A stretch of DNA of 64,000 nt from Allorhizobium paknamense (GTDB lineage: Bacteria; Pseudomonadota; Alphaproteobacteria; Rhizobiales; Rhizobiaceae): assembly GCF_030815125.1 (NCBI RefSeq), contig NZ_JAUSWH010000009.1:144980-208979 (forward strand), given 5' to 3'. The notes under the pieces are model-generated. The model was given only the letters and a program-made list of their open reading frames with translations. It searched no databases and was not told the origin of the DNA. The first letter of the stretch is position 1, and each line of letters starts with the position of its first letter. The position numbers and the translations under genes are program-made. Shown here in pieces: positions 28,819 to 38,621 of this stretch.

Positions 28819-29489
28819 GGAAGAAGATCCGGGCGGCGCTCCTGCGTCAGTTTCAGCGCCTGCTCCTGCCGCCAGGCTTCGATGGCGGCGTGATTGCCGG
28901 AGGTGAGAACAGCCGGGATTTCACGGTCCTCGAAAACCTGCGGACGGGTATAATGCGGATGTTCCAGCAATCCGCTTTCGAAGCTTTCATGCAGCCCGGA
29001 CAGGTCATTGCCCATCACGCCCGGCAGAATGCGCACCACCGCATCCAGCAGCGTCAGCGCCGCCGGTTCGCCGCCGGAGAGGATATAGTCACCGATCGAG
29101 ACTTCCTCGAGGTTCCGAGCCTCGATGACCCGCTGGTCCACCCCTTCGAAACGGCCACAGACGATCACCACGCCCTCGCCCGCTGCGATTTCGCGCACCC
29201 GGTTCTGGGTGAGAGGGCGGCCCCTCGGGCTCATCAGCAGGCGAGGCCGCGCATCGGCAGCCACCGAATCGATGGCGCGCGCCAGCACATCCGGCTTCAG
29301 CACCATGCCCGCACCGCCGCCCGCTGGAGTATCATCGACACTGCGATGCTTGTCGGTGGAGAAATCGCGGATCTGCACCGTCTCGATGGCCCATTGGGCG
29401 CGTTCCAGCGCCCGGCCTGCGAGCGAATGGCCGAGATGACCCGGAAACATGTCCGGGTAAAGCGTCAGAATGGTTGCCTTGAAGGTCAT
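28800..29489 (-). CDS. trmD: tRNA (guanine37-N1)-methyltransferase
   Basis: 229 residues. SpoU/TrmD-type knotted methyltransferase that makes m1G37 in tRNAs and so prevents frameshifting. [52 protein letters not shown] and the knot region [30 protein letters not shown] are all intact. The C-terminal helix pair is slightly short but within the alphaproteobacterial range. The start overlaps the stop of rimM by 4 bp (coupled). Its 3' end overlaps the convergent TSUP gene by 19 bp. Confidence 0.96.
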   Translation of the reverse strand: MTFKATILTLYPDMFPGHLGHSLAGRALERAQWAIETVQIRDFSTDKHRSVDDTPAGGGAGMVLKPDVLARAIDSVAADARPRLLMSPRGRPLTQNRVREIAAGEGVVIVCGRFEGVDQRVIEARNLEEVSIGDYILSGGEPAALTLLDAVVRILPGVMGNDLSGLHESFESGLLEHPHYTRPQVFEDREIPAVLTSGNHAAIEAWRQEQALKLTQERRPDLLPQPVKK

Positions 29490-30049
29490 GGCCGGGATTT
29501 CGGCTTCGGCTGGAAGGGCGTGTCGCCTTCCTCATCCTTCAGACCGGCGGCAATCGGGTCGATCAGGATGGACCCGCCTTCAAGGTCGATTTCCAGCACC
29601 GCCGCCTCGGAAAAAGGAATGAGCACCGGCCGCTTGCCAGGCCCCTTGACTTCGAGCAGATCGCCCGCGCCGAAATCGAAAATGGCGGTAACGGCGCCGT
29701 AGGACTTGCCGTCGCCATCCACCACGTCCAGCCCCTCCAGATCGGCATAGAAGAATTCATCGTCATCCAGCTCTTCGTCCGGGAGCGCGTCACGCTCGAT
29801 GAAGAGCTCGAGCCCGTTCAGGGCTTCCGCCGCGTTGCGGTCGTTGATGCCGCGAAAACGCACGATCACCACCGTCTTGTTCTCGCGAATCTCCAGAATT
29901 TCGAAGCTGCGGCCATCGGCGGCATGCAGATGCCCGTAATCCCCCAGCGCCATGGGATCGGCGGTGTAGGATTTGACCCGAACCTCGCCGCGCAGCCCTT
30001 GAGCTGCGCCAATCACGGCCATCAGAACGGGATTTTCAAGCTTGGTCAT
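29486..30049 (-). CDS. rimM: Ribosome maturation factor RimM
   Basis: 187 residues. It assists 30S head assembly by binding S19. The N-terminal RimM domain starts [24 protein letters not shown] (conserved GxxhGhrGEhhh). The PRC-barrel part begins [17 protein letters not shown] with the family DLEGL pattern. An acidic/Pro tail follows. It overlaps trmD by 4 bp. Upstream, repeat PAL-II copy 1 and the rpsP terminator separate it from rpsP, so rimM-trmD may have its own promoter. Confidence 0.94.
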   Translation of the reverse strand: MTKLENPVLMAVIGAAQGLRGEVRVKSYTADPMALGDYGHLHAADGRSFEILEIRENKTVVIVRFRGINDRNAAEALNGLELFIERDALPDEELDDDEFFYADLEGLDVVDGDGKSYGAVTAIFDFGAGDLLEVKGPGKRPVLIPFSEAAVLEIDLEGGSILIDPIAAGLKDEEGDTPFQPKPKSRP

Positions 30050-30124
30050 GGTTATCCGGCGTTTTGGTTCGAGTATGATCGCTACCAGATCTGTTTGAAC
30101 AGGACAGGTCCATCACAATCCTTC

Positions 30125-30232
30125 TACTGCATAATTCCTTAAATCGGAATCGATTTAAGGATAAAATTATGCAGCAGATGTAAAGCGTTACAGCGAACCT
30201 TTGTGCGCCATGTATGGCGCACGGCGCTGTAA
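30125..30232 (+). repeat. PAL-II double-hairpin intergenic repeat, copy 1
   Basis: Hairpin A: TACTGCATAATTCC, TTAAATCGG-AATCGATTTAAGG and AAATTATGCAGCAG. Then TTTAAAG-like spacer (here TGTAAAG). Hairpin B: TTACAGCGAACC, inner GTGCGCCATGTATGGCGCAC, then GGCGCTGTAA. Inner module type (i), GCGCCATATATGGCGC-like. It lies between rimM and rpsP. Confidence 0.88.
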
Positions 30233-30256
30233 GCGATAAATCCGCAAAGATAAACG

Positions 30257-30287
30257 GAAAACGGGTGACGTGTCGCCACGCCACCCG
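30257..30287 (-). terminator. Rho-independent terminator of rpsP
   Basis: On the - strand CGGGTGGCGTG, short loop, CACGTCACCCG (30287-30262), then TTTTCC. Situated 23 bp after the rpsP stop, suggesting that transcription from ffh-rpsP is at least partly interrupted before rimM. Confidence 0.7.
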
Positions 30288-30309
30288 CTCAAGCGATCCG
30301 GGAAAACCC

Positions 30310-30669
30310 TTATTCGGCAGCAGCGGCGGCGTCGGCAGCCTTCTGCGCCTTTTCAGCAGCGCGTTCCTGGGCCTTCTTGCCCGGCTTTGCCTTTTCCGGG
30401 TTGCTGCGGGCAGCGCGTTCGGTCAGGCCGGCTTCGGCCAGGAAGCGCAGAACGCGGTCGGTCGGCTGGGCGCCCTTGGCAAGCCAGGCCTTGACCAGCT
30501 CGACGTCCAGAACAACGCGCTTGTCGCTGTCCTTGCCGAGCATCGGGTTCCAGGAACCAACCTTTTCCAGGAAGCGGCCGTCACGCGGCGAGCGGGAATC
30601 GGCAACGACGATCTGGTAGTAAGGACGCTTCTTGGAACCGCCGCGGGCGAGACGAATCTTGAGGGACAT
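30310..30669 (-). CDS. rpsP: 30S ribosomal protein S16
   Basis: 119 residues. The S16 core [35 protein letters not shown] and [11 protein letters not shown]...[14 protein letters not shown] is complete in the first ~85 residues. The tail is Lys/Ala/Glu-rich and ends in AADAAAAAE, resembling the tail of L19 in the same locus. ATG 30669 is preceded by AAGGAG. It follows the chorismate mutase gene by 64 bp. A terminator-like hairpin and a PAL-II repeat lie between it and rimM. Confidence 0.97.
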   Translation of the reverse strand: MSLKIRLARGGSKKRPYYQIVVADSRSPRDGRFLEKVGSWNPMLGKDSDKRVVLDVELVKAWLAKGAQPTDRVLRFLAEAGLTERAARSNPEKAKPGKKAQERAAEKAQKAADAAAAAE

Positions 30670-30733
30670 GGAGAACTCCTTGAGATGGTTATTCCGGCCG
30701 CGCCTGCGGTCCGGGTTTTTGTTGAGGCCGCCG

Positions 30734-31054
30734 TCAGGCGGTCTGTGGGCTTTTGCCGCCCTGCTCGGCGGCGATGGCTTCATGGTGCCGAATGACTTCC
30801 TTGATGATGAAATTCAGGAAGGTCTCGGCGAAATCCGGGTCCAGATCGGCATCCTTGGCAAGCTGCCGCAGACGGTTGATCTGGTATTCCTCGCGCGCCG
30901 GATCGGCGGGCGGCAGGTCATGCTTGGCCTTCAGCACGCCCACCGCCTTGGTACAGCGGAAGCGCTCGGCCAGAATGTGCACCAGTGCTGCGTCGATGTT
31001 GTCGATCGACTGGCGGTAACCGGCAAGTTCCTGTTTGATGGCGGGGTCAATCAT
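30734..31054 (-). CDS. Chorismate mutase, AroQ type
   Basis: 106-residue, all-helical, cytosolic monofunctional enzyme converting chorismate to prephenate for phenylalanine and tyrosine. Active-site residues of the AroQ fold can be placed: the first-helix Arg in [20 protein letters not shown], the second Arg in that helix end, Lys in [20 protein letters not shown], and Arg/Glu in the following [13 protein letters not shown], with the Gln-type third helix [11 protein letters not shown]. No signal peptide. Located between ffh and rpsP, a position that appears to be conserved in rhizobia. It starts 12 bp after the ffh stop. Confidence 0.9.
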   Translation of the reverse strand: MIDPAIKQELAGYRQSIDNIDAALVHILAERFRCTKAVGVLKAKHDLPPADPAREEYQINRLRQLAKDADLDPDFAETFLNFIIKEVIRHHEAIAAEQGGKSPQTA

Positions 31055-31066
31055 GAATGGTGATCC

Positions 31067-32626
31067 TCACTTCTTTTTCGGCAGTCCGGGAAGACCCGGA
31101 AAGCCTCCCCCAAGTCCGGGCAGTTTTCCACCACCCAGGCCGGGAAGACCGCCCCCCATGCCACCGAGACCCGGAGGCGGCTTGATGCCGGCGGCTTCCG
31201 CCTGCTTGGCCAGCGCCTCCAACTGCTTGGGGTCCATGGAGCCGAGATCGGGCATGCCACCCATGCCGCCAAGTCCCATCTTGCCGGCAAGACCGCCCAT
31301 CAATTGCTTCATCATGCCGCCGCCCTTCTTGCCGCCCATCATTTTCATCATGTCGGCCATCTGGCGATGCATTTTCAAAAGCTTGTTGATTTCAGCGGCA
31401 TCGGTGCCGGAGCCCGCTGCAATGCGCTTCTTGCGGGAATGCTTGAGAATATCGGGATTGGCGCGCTCGGCCCTGGTCATCGAGGAGATGATGGCGAGCT
31501 GGCGCTTGAACATGCGGTCATCGAGACCGGCGGATGCCATCTTGTCCTTCATGCCGGCCATGCCGGGCATGAGGTTCATGATACCGCCCATGCCGCCCAT
31601 CTTCTGCATCTGCTTCAGCTGTTCGGCCAGATCGTTGAGGTCGAACTTGCCCTTGGCCATCTTCTCGGCCATGGCCTTCGCCTTTTCGGCGTCGATGGTT
31701 TCGGCAGCCTTTTCGACCAGCGAGACGATGTCGCCCATGCCGAGAATACGGTCGGCAATGCGGCGCGGATGGAACTCATCCAGCTCCGTCATCTTTTCGC
31801 CGACACCGATCAGCTTGATCGGCTTGCCGGTGACGGCGCGCATGGACAGCGCGGCACCGCCACGGCCATCGCCGTCCATACGGGTAAGCACAAGACCGGT
31901 GATGCCGACACGCTCGTCGAAATCGCGGGCAAGATTGACGGCATCCTGACCGGTCAGCGCATCGGCGACCAGCAGGATTTCATGCGGATTGGCCTTTTTT
32001 CTGATGTCGGCCATCTCGACCATCAGCGGCTCATCGATATGGGTGCGGCCTGCGGTGTCGAGAATGACGACATCATGGCCGCCCAGCTTGGCGGCCTGCA
32101 CGGCACGCCCGGCAATATCCGTGGGCGACTGGCCCGCGATGATCGGCAGCGTGTCGATGCCCGTCTGCACGCCGAGCTGGCGCAGCTGCTCCTGGGCGGC
32201 GGGGCGGCGCGTGTCGAGCGATGCCATCAGCACCTTCTTGCGCTCGCGATCCGTCAGCCGCTTGGCGATCTTGCCGGTGGTGGTGGTTTTACCCGAACCC
32301 TGAAGACCGACCATCATGATGACGACCGGGGCCGGCGCATGCAGATCGATGGTCACGCCTTCGGCGCCCAGCATGTCCACCAGCTCGTCATGAACGATCT
32401 TCACGACCATCTGGCCGGGCTTGATGGATTTCAGAACTTCCGCGCCCACCGCCTTTTCGCGCACACGATCGGTGAAGGAGCGCACGACTTCCAGCGCCAC
32501 GTCGGCTTCCAGCAGCGCACGGCGAACCTCACGCAGCGCCGCCGAAACATCCGCCTCGGAGAGCGAGCCACGGCCGGTCAGTCCATTCAGAATGGAGCCA
32601 AGGCGGTCCTGGAGGTTTTCAAACAT
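31067..32626 (-). CDS. ffh: Signal recognition particle protein Ffh
   Basis: 519-residue SRP54 protein that binds signal peptides and 4.5S RNA and delivers ribosomes to FtsY. Domains in order: helical N domain, G domain with GLQGSGKTTTTGKIAKRL (107-124), DTRRPAAQEQLRQL, DTAGRTHID and TRMDGDGRGGAAL, then the Met-rich M domain with SRKKRIAAGSGT (RNA-binding) and a long Gly/Met/Pro-rich tail. ATG 32626 is chosen because AAGGA precedes it and MFENLQDRL is the usual start. A further ATG five codons upstream is in the ribosome site. It is co-oriented with chorismate mutase and rpsP. Confidence 0.97.
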   Translation of the reverse strand: MFENLQDRLGSILNGLTGRGSLSEADVSAALREVRRALLEADVALEVVRSFTDRVREKAVGAEVLKSIKPGQMVVKIVHDELVDMLGAEGVTIDLHAPAPVVIMMVGLQGSGKTTTTGKIAKRLTDRERKKVLMASLDTRRPAAQEQLRQLGVQTGIDTLPIIAGQSPTDIAGRAVQAAKLGGHDVVILDTAGRTHIDEPLMVEMADIRKKANPHEILLVADALTGQDAVNLARDFDERVGITGLVLTRMDGDGRGGAALSMRAVTGKPIKLIGVGEKMTELDEFHPRRIADRILGMGDIVSLVEKAAETIDAEKAKAMAEKMAKGKFDLNDLAEQLKQMQKMGGMGGIMNLMPGMAGMKDKMASAGLDDRMFKRQLAIISSMTRAERANPDILKHSRKKRIAAGSGTDAAEINKLLKMHRQMADMMKMMGGKKGGGMMKQLMGGLAGKMGLGGMGGMPDLGSMDPKQLEALAKQAEAAGIKPPPGLGGMGGGLPGLGGGKLPGLGGGFPGLPGLPKKK

Positions 32627-32701
32627 CGCATCTTCCTTCATCGATTTCCGGGGTTAGCCTGAAATCTCGTGTCTTTCAGCGACAAAAACAAGACGCAAAG
32701 C

Positions 32702-32737
32702 CAAAAAGCACCCGAGGGCGCATCGCGCTGTCGGGTG
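32702..32737 (-). terminator. Rho-independent terminator of rlmN
   Basis: On the - strand CACCCGA (32737-32731), GC-rich interior, TCGGGTG (32715-32709), then CTTTTT. It lies in the 281-bp gap between rlmN and ffh. Confidence 0.75.
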
Positions 32738-32907
32738 TTGACCTCCGGGATCTGTTTATACCTGATCGGGTCCCGGTCGGCGGCTCAAGACGTCAGTCCT
32801 GTCGCAGAATTGCGGCGCTTAAAGCGCATTTGCCTCCGGGAGTCAAGGCAATCCGGCCTTTTTTGCCCGAGAGGCAGGGATGAGGCAGGGATAAAGAACT
32901 GTTTGTC

Positions 32908-34131
32908 TCAGTCGTCCTCGCCATGGCCGACGATCATCATCGCCTCGAAAGCCAGACGTTCGGTTTTGCGCATCCGCTCCGATTCCGACTTGAGCTGACC
33001 GCAGGCGGCAAGAATATCGCGGCCACGCGGCGTGCGGATCGGCGAGGCATAGCCTGCGGCATTGATGAAATCGGCAAACTTGGCGATCTGGTCCCAGTCC
33101 GAACACTGGTAATTGGTGCCGGGCCAGGGATTGAAGGGGATGAGGTTGATCTTGGCCGGAATGCCCTTCAGCAACTGCGTCAGCAGCTTGGCGTCTTCCA
33201 GACTGTCATTGACACCCTTCAGCATCACATATTCGAAGGTGATGCGCCGTGCATTGGACAGGCCCGGATAGGCGCGGCAGGCATCCAGCAGCTCCTTCAG
33301 CGGATATTTCTTGTTCACCGGCACCAGCATGTCGCGCAATTCGTCGCGCACGGCATGCAGCGAGATCGCCAGCATGACGCCGATCTCCTCGCCCGTACGG
33401 TAGATTTCCGGCACGACGCCGGAGGTGGAGAGCGTGATACGGCGCTTGGAGAGCGACAGGCCATCGCCATCGGAGGCGATCAACAGCGCCTTCTTGACGT
33501 TTTCAAAATTATAGAGCGGCTCGCCCATGCCCATCATGACGATATTGGTGATCTTGCGGCCTTCCGCAGGCACCATGGCGCCCACCGGCGCGTCGCGATC
33601 CGGAAAATCGCCGAGCCGGTCACGAGCCAGCAGCAATTGCGAAAGAATTTCCTCTGCCGTCAGATTGCGCACCAGCTTTTGCGTGCCGGTATGACAGAAG
33701 GAACAGGTGAGCGTGCAGCCGACCTGGCTGGAAATGCACAGCGTGCCGCGCCCCTCTTCCGGGATATAGACGCATTCCACCTCCACCGGACGGCCCGCGC
33801 CGCGGGAAGGATAGCGCAACAGCCATTTGCGGGTGCCGTCATTGGAGACCTGCTCCTCAACGATGTCCGGCCGCTGGATGGTGAAAGCCGCCTTCAGCTT
33901 TTCGCGCATGTCCTTGGCGACATTGGTCATCTGATCGAAATCGGAGACGCCGCGCACATAGATCCAGTTCCAGATCTGGGCGACACGCATCTTGATCTGC
34001 TTGTCGGCAACGCCGATGCCGCGCAGCATATCGCCCATTTCCTCACGGGTTGCGCCGATCAAGGTCGGCTTTTCGCTTTGCGCAGCAAGCGGCGGACGGG
34101 CGCTCTTGGCGCGATCGATGACAATTTCCAT
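32908..34131 (-). CDS. rlmN: Dual-specificity RNA methyltransferase RlmN
   Basis: 407-residue radical-SAM enzyme that makes m2A2503 in 23S rRNA and m2A37 in tRNA. The cluster motif is CTLTCSFC in [31 protein letters not shown] and [12 protein letters not shown] are the SAM-binding strands. The C-terminal ILAACGQL holds the Cys that forms the methyl-protein intermediate. The N-terminal helical domain begins after a ~30-residue extension. Likely a monocistronic unit: a PAL-II repeat lies upstream and a terminator downstream at 32702-32737. Confidence 0.96.
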   Translation of the reverse strand: MEIVIDRAKSARPPLAAQSEKPTLIGATREEMGDMLRGIGVADKQIKMRVAQIWNWIYVRGVSDFDQMTNVAKDMREKLKAAFTIQRPDIVEEQVSNDGTRKWLLRYPSRGAGRPVEVECVYIPEEGRGTLCISSQVGCTLTCSFCHTGTQKLVRNLTAEEILSQLLLARDRLGDFPDRDAPVGAMVPAEGRKITNIVMMGMGEPLYNFENVKKALLIASDGDGLSLSKRRITLSTSGVVPEIYRTGEEIGVMLAISLHAVRDELRDMLVPVNKKYPLKELLDACRAYPGLSNARRITFEYVMLKGVNDSLEDAKLLTQLLKGIPAKINLIPFNPWPGTNYQCSDWDQIAKFADFINAAGYASPIRTPRGRDILAACGQLKSESERMRKTERLAFEAMMIVGHGEDD

Positions 34132-34188
34132 GGCAACCCTGCCTCATCGGAAACAAAGGGGCGCATCCCCAACTCCACCCGAAGGTTT

Positions 34189-34290
34189 TACTGCATAATT
34201 CCTTAAATCGGAATCGATTTAAGGAATTATGCAGCAGATTTAAAGTGTTACAGCGTCCTTTGTGCGTTTGATAAAACGCACGGCGCTGTA
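34189..34290 (+). repeat. PAL-II double-hairpin intergenic repeat, copy 2
   Basis: Hairpin A TACTGCATAATTCC...GGAATTATGCAGCAG. Spacer ATTTAAAGTG. Hairpin B TTACAGCGTCC with inner GTGCGTTTGATAAAACGCAC and GGCGCTGTA. Inner module type (ii), GCGTTT...AAACGC. Confidence 0.88.
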
Positions 34291-34405
34291 GAGGCGTCAT
34301 CCCGCATTGTCTTTCAAAGAAAAAATCTCCGCAGGCCAATCAACCCACGGCGCATGTTTGGCAGGCCCTTACCACCAAATTGCTCTGCCGTCACCCCAAA
34401 ATGCA

Positions 34406-34432
34406 CGAAAGGCCCGGGCGATGCCGGGCCTT
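34406..34432 (-). terminator. Probable rho-independent terminator of amtB
   Basis: On the - strand AAGGCCCGG (34432-34424), loop, CCGGGCCTT (34417-34409), followed by a short T run only. 29 bp after the amtB stop. Confidence 0.7.
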
Positions 34433-34461
34433 CCTTGATTCCATAAGGCGGTGAGACGTAC

Positions 34462-35805
34462 TTACGAGTGGTAAGCAGCTTCGCCGTGAGAGGCGAGGTC
34501 GAGACCTTCGCGTTCGGCTTCCACCGGCACGCGCAGACCAACGATCACGTCGACGATCTTGTAGAGGATGGCGGAACCTATACCCGTCCACAGGATGGTG
34601 ATGACGACGGCCTGGATCTGCACCATGACCTGACCCGCCATGGTCTGGCCTTCAGCATAGCCGACGCCACCGAGGCTGGCGCTGGCGAAGATGCCGGTAG
34701 CGATAGCGCCGAACATGCCGCCGACGCCGTGCACGCCGAAGACGTCCGCCGTGTCGTCATAGCCGAACTTGTTCTTCACCACGGAGACGAAGAAGTAGCA
34801 GAGCGGCGAGACGACGACGCCGAGAACGATGGCGCCCATCGGGCCGACGATACCGGCAGCCGGGGTCACGGCAACGAGGCCGGCGATCATGCCGGAGGCA
34901 GCGCCGAGCATGGAGGACTTGCCGCGGGTAAAGGCTTCAACCACGCACCAGGAGAGCGTTGCAGCAGCCGTGGCGACGAAGGTGTTGACGGTGGCCAGCA
35001 TGGCGCCGCTGGAGGCTTCGAGGTTGGAGCCTGCGTTGAAACCGAACCAGCCGAACCACAGCATGGCGGCGCCGACATAGGTCAGCGTCATCGAGTGCGG
35101 GGCCATCATGTCCTTGCCGTAGCCGGTGCGCTTGCCGACCATGATCGCGCCGATAAGGCCCGAAACACCGGCATTGATGTGAACGACCGTACCACCGGCG
35201 AAGTCAAGCGCGCCGAGGCCAAAGAGGTAGCCCTTGGCATCCCAGACCATGTGCGCGACCGGGAAATAGACGACCGTGACCCAGAGAATGCAGAAGAGCA
35301 CGGCGGCGGAGAACTTGATGCGCTCGGCGAAGGCGCCGAGGATCAGGGCCGGCGTGATGGCGGCGAAGGTCATCTGGAACAGCATGAAGATGTATTCCGG
35401 AATGACAACGCCCTTGGTGAAGGTGGCAGCCGTCGAATCCTTGGTGACACCCGCCAGGAACATCTTGGCGAAGCCGCCGAAGAACGGGCTTTCCGAACCG
35501 CCGAAGGCGAAGGAATAGCCGTAGAGAACCCAGATGATCATGACAGAAGCCGCCACGACCGTGCACTGCATCAGCACGGAAAGCATGTTCTTGGCGCGCA
35601 CCAGGCCGCCATAGAACAGGCCGAGGCCCGGAACCGCCATGAACAGCACGAGAATGGTGGAAATGAACATGAAGGTGGTGTCGCCCTTGTCCGGCACGGG
35701 GGCGGCAGCGGCGGCATCCTGCGCGAAGGCGATGGCGGGCGCGAGAAGCGCCGCAGAGGCAAGACCCAGACGCCGGGCATGCGATGTAAGTGTTGAAAAC
35801 TGCAT
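34462..35805 (-). CDS. amtB: Ammonium transporter AmtB
   Basis: 447 residues: a cleavable signal peptide (about 1-29, ending AIAFAQ), then 11 membrane spans. It carries the Amt hallmarks GLGLFYGGLVRAKN, FAFGG, the twin-His spans (VVHINAGVSGL and the DVFGVHGVGGMFGAI segment) and FGWFGFNAGSN. It conducts ammonium into the cell under nitrogen limitation and is gated by the PII protein GlnK. The glnK gene lies 26 bp upstream on the same strand, the nearly universal glnK-amtB pair. The ribosome site GGGGAG precedes ATG 35805. Confidence 0.96.
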   Translation of the reverse strand: MQFSTLTSHARRLGLASAALLAPAIAFAQDAAAAAPVPDKGDTTFMFISTILVLFMAVPGLGLFYGGLVRAKNMLSVLMQCTVVAASVMIIWVLYGYSFAFGGSESPFFGGFAKMFLAGVTKDSTAATFTKGVVIPEYIFMLFQMTFAAITPALILGAFAERIKFSAAVLFCILWVTVVYFPVAHMVWDAKGYLFGLGALDFAGGTVVHINAGVSGLIGAIMVGKRTGYGKDMMAPHSMTLTYVGAAMLWFGWFGFNAGSNLEASSGAMLATVNTFVATAAATLSWCVVEAFTRGKSSMLGAASGMIAGLVAVTPAAGIVGPMGAIVLGVVVSPLCYFFVSVVKNKFGYDDTADVFGVHGVGGMFGAIATGIFASASLGGVGYAEGQTMAGQVMVQIQAVVITILWTGIGSAILYKIVDVIVGLRVPVEAEREGLDLASHGEAAYHS

Positions 35806-35831
35806 GTGAAAGAACTCCCCTGGGCGCTGTC

Positions 35832-36191
<360 letters not shown>

Positions 36192-36289
36192 TTATCCTCG
36201 GCGTGGCGCCGACTCTCCTTGCCGCCCCGCTGAAGCAGGAGGCAACCGCCTTCCTACATTCAAAGTGTGTGCCAGATTGAAGATGGTCC

Positions 36290-36395
36290 TTAACTTATTG
36301 AAAAGTAAAGGCAAAGCCAGAAAGCGCCAATAAAAAGGCAAATGATTGTGCAATGGGCTTTCGTTTTTTGTGCAATTGCAAAAAATTGCCTAGAA
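36290..36395 (-). promoter_or_regulatory. AT-rich upstream region of glnK-amtB with imperfect sigma-54-like elements
   Basis: On the - strand there are TTGCAC-6 nt-TTGC (about 36354-36339) and GGCAA-6 nt-GCAA (about 36389-36375), which resemble -24/-12 elements (TGGCAC-5 nt-TTGC) but are one base off in spacing. glnK-amtB is normally NtrC/sigma-54 controlled, so the region is a plausible control site, but neither match is good. Confidence 0.25.
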
Positions 36396-36396
36396 A

Positions 36397-37278
36397 TTAG
36401 ACATTTGCCTTTTTGCGAATCAGCCCTTCCTGCGCCACGGAGGCGATGAGCTCTCCCGAACGGCTATAAATGCTGCCACGGGTCATGCCGCGGGCACCCG
36501 AGGCGCTGGGACTGTCCTGCGTATAGAGCATCCAGTCATCCATCCGGCAGGGCCGGTGAAACCACATGGCGTGGTCAAGACTCGCCACCTGTAGCGTCTG
36601 GTCGAAGATCGACATGCCATGGGCATAAAGCGAGGTGTCGAGCAGCGTCATGTCGGAGAGATAGGCGAGCATGGCCGCCTGGATGCGCCGGTCATCCGGA
36701 ACGGCACCGGTCATCCGCACCCAGATATTGGCCTCGGGCTTCAGTTTTTCCCGGCTCAGATAATGCACGAGCGAGGTAGGCCGAAACTCCACCGGCCGCT
36801 CCCGGCCCCAATATTTGCGCACGCTCTCCGGCGCCTGGCCCAGGAAAAGCTCGCGAAATTCCTTCTCGCCCATCAGGTCTTCGGGGGCCGCGACCTTCGG
36901 CATCTCCACCTGATGATCGAAGCCCTCCTCCTCATCCTGGAAGGAGGCGGACATGGAGAAGATTGCTTTGCCATGCTGGATGGCAAGCACCCGGCGTGTG
37001 GCAAAGCTTGCACCATCGCGGATGCGCTCCACCTGATAGACGATCGGCACGGCGGGGTCGCCCGGCCGCATGAAATAGGCGTGCAACGAATGCACATAGC
37101 GCTCGCCTTCCACCGTGCGCTGCGCCGCAACCAGGGCCTGGGCAATGACCTGCCCCCCAAACACCCGTTGCCAGCCCACCTGCGGGCTGGTGCCGCGAAA
37201 CAGGTTCACTTCCAGCACCTCCAGGTCGAGCGTCGCGATCAACTGGTCCATGGCGGGACTGGAGGCGGTCTGCGGCAT
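36397..37278 (-). CDS. tesB: Acyl-CoA thioesterase II
   Basis: 293-residue double hot-dog thioesterase that hydrolyses acyl-CoA esters. Conserved blocks: FGGQVIAQALVAAQRTV in the first hot-dog, HSLHAYFMRPGDPAVPIVYQVERIRDGASFATRRV, and in the second half AYLSDMTLLDTSL, SLDHAMWFHRP and DWMLYTQDSPSASGARGMTRGSIY. These include the catalytic Asp/Thr/Gln of TesB. Cytosolic. Divergent from the flavin hydroxylase gene by 85 bp. The PHA genes downstream suggest related acyl-CoA metabolism, but no operon link exists. Confidence 0.94.
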   Translation of the reverse strand: MPQTASSPAMDQLIATLDLEVLEVNLFRGTSPQVGWQRVFGGQVIAQALVAAQRTVEGERYVHSLHAYFMRPGDPAVPIVYQVERIRDGASFATRRVLAIQHGKAIFSMSASFQDEEEGFDHQVEMPKVAAPEDLMGEKEFRELFLGQAPESVRKYWGRERPVEFRPTSLVHYLSREKLKPEANIWVRMTGAVPDDRRIQAAMLAYLSDMTLLDTSLYAHGMSIFDQTLQVASLDHAMWFHRPCRMDDWMLYTQDSPSASGARGMTRGSIYSRSGELIASVAQEGLIRKKANV

Positions 37279-37363
37279 TCTGGTCTCACTCCGATGGGTA
37301 GGAACTGCACGAACCCTGATCTATATAGGAGGAGACGCAAGACACAAGTTAAAGGAGCAGGCT

Positions 37364-38578
37364 ATGGCGGACATGATTGTGGTGGGTGGCGGATATGTCG
37401 GCCTTGCTGCCGCGCTGGCGGTCAAGCAGGCGGCTCCACATCTGGATGTCCGGGTCATCGAAGCCGCACCCGCCGGTCAATGGCAGAAGGATCCGCGCGC
37501 CTCCGCCATCATTGCCGCCGCCACGCGCATGCTCGATGTCTTTGGCGTCTGGCAGGAGATCGAACCGCAGTCGCAGCCGATCCGCAAGATGATCGTCACC
37601 GATTCCCGCACCGGCGATCCGGTGCGCCCCGTCTTCCTTACCTTCGACGGTACGGTGGAGGAAGGCCGGCCCTTTGCCTATATGGTGCCGAACGTCGCCA
37701 TGGTCGGCGCCCTGCTGGCCGCTGCCGAAAAAGCGGGCATCACCATTCTGAACGGCGTCAAGGCCACCGGCTTCGAGGCGAGGCCGGGCGAAGCGCAACT
37801 GACCCTTTCCGATGGCTCCACCCACACTGCACGCCTGATCGTTGCCTGTGACGGCGTGCGCTCGGCCCTCCGCCAGATGGCGGGCATCAAGACGGTCACC
37901 TGGGCCTATGGCCAGTCCGGCATCGTCACAACGGTCGAACATGAGCGCCCGCATGAGGGCGTGGCGGAGGAGCATTTCCTGCCCGCAGGTCCCTTCGCCA
38001 TCCTGCCGCTCACCGGCAATCGCTCGTCTCTGGTGTGGACGGAGCGTACGGAGGATGCCGACCGGCTGGTTGCTGCCGACGATCTGGTGTTCGAGGACGA
38101 GTTGGAACGCCGCTTTGGCCACAAGCTGGGAGCGTTGCGCACCATCGGCGACCGCCGCGCCTTTCCGCTGGGCCTGACGCTGGCGCGCGCTTTCGTGGCG
38201 CCCCGGCTGGCGCTGGCGGGCGATGCCGCCCATGGCATTCACCCGATTTCCGGCCAGGGTCTCAATCTCGGCTTCAAGGATGTGGCAGCTCTTGCCGAAA
38301 CCATTGTCGATGCCGACCGGCTGGGGCTCGATATCGGCGATCTCGGCGTGCTGGAGCGCTACCAGACCTGGCGGCGCTTCGACACCTTCCGCATGGGGGT
38401 CACGACCGACGTTTTGAACCGGCTGTTTTCCAATGACAATGCCCCGCTGCGCATTGCCCGCGATTTCGGCCTGGGCCTTGTGGACCGGCTGCCCAAGCTC
38501 AAAACCTACTTTATTTCAGAGGCCGCGGGAACGGCAGTCAAAAGCGGGCCGAAACTGCTCGCCGGACAATCGATCTGA
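37364..38578 (+). CDS. FAD-dependent ubiquinone-biosynthesis hydroxylase (UbiH/UbiF/COQ6 family)
   Basis: 404 residues, class A flavin monooxygenase. The Rossmann motif is VVGGGYVGLAAALA at the N-terminus, the second FAD motif is LAGDAAHGIHPISGQGLNLGFKD near residue 290, and the DG (LIVACDGVRSALR) NAD(P)H/FAD motif lies between. The HPISGQGLNLG form is typical of the ubiquinone hydroxylases that hydroxylate the polyprenylated ring. Which ring position is used cannot be told. The start ATG 37364 has AAAGGAG upstream. A 10-bp inverted repeat follows the stop. Confidence 0.9.
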   Translation: MADMIVVGGGYVGLAAALAVKQAAPHLDVRVIEAAPAGQWQKDPRASAIIAAATRMLDVFGVWQEIEPQSQPIRKMIVTDSRTGDPVRPVFLTFDGTVEEGRPFAYMVPNVAMVGALLAAAEKAGITILNGVKATGFEARPGEAQLTLSDGSTHTARLIVACDGVRSALRQMAGIKTVTWAYGQSGIVTTVEHERPHEGVAEEHFLPAGPFAILPLTGNRSSLVWTERTEDADRLVAADDLVFEDELERRFGHKLGALRTIGDRRAFPLGLTLARAFVAPRLALAGDAAHGIHPISGQGLNLGFKDVAALAETIVDADRLGLDIGDLGVLERYQTWRRFDTFRMGVTTDVLNRLFSNDNAPLRIARDFGLGLVDRLPKLKTYFISEAAGTAVKSGPKLLAGQSI

Positions 38579-38591
38579 CGGTCAAGCATAG

Positions 38592-38621
38592 GCGCATCCG
38601 GTTATGATGGTCCGGATGCGC
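38592..38621 (+). terminator. Inverted repeat after the hydroxylase gene, possible terminator
   Basis: GCGCATCCGG (38592-38601) pairs perfectly with CCGGATGCGC (38612-38621). It lacks a T-run, so intrinsic termination is uncertain. It abuts the truncated PAL-II copy 3. Confidence 0.5.

Larger units (their letters stand above)
34132..34461. other. Gene-free stretch between amtB and rlmN
   Basis: 330 bp, holding PAL-II copy 2 (34189-34290) and the amtB terminator (34406-34432). It must also contain the rlmN promoter. Nothing else was recognised. Confidence 0.6.

Noticed and set aside
36339..36389. Firm sigma-54 promoter for glnK
   Set aside because: The best -24/-12-like pairs have spacing one base off consensus, so they were kept only as a low-confidence regulatory region.
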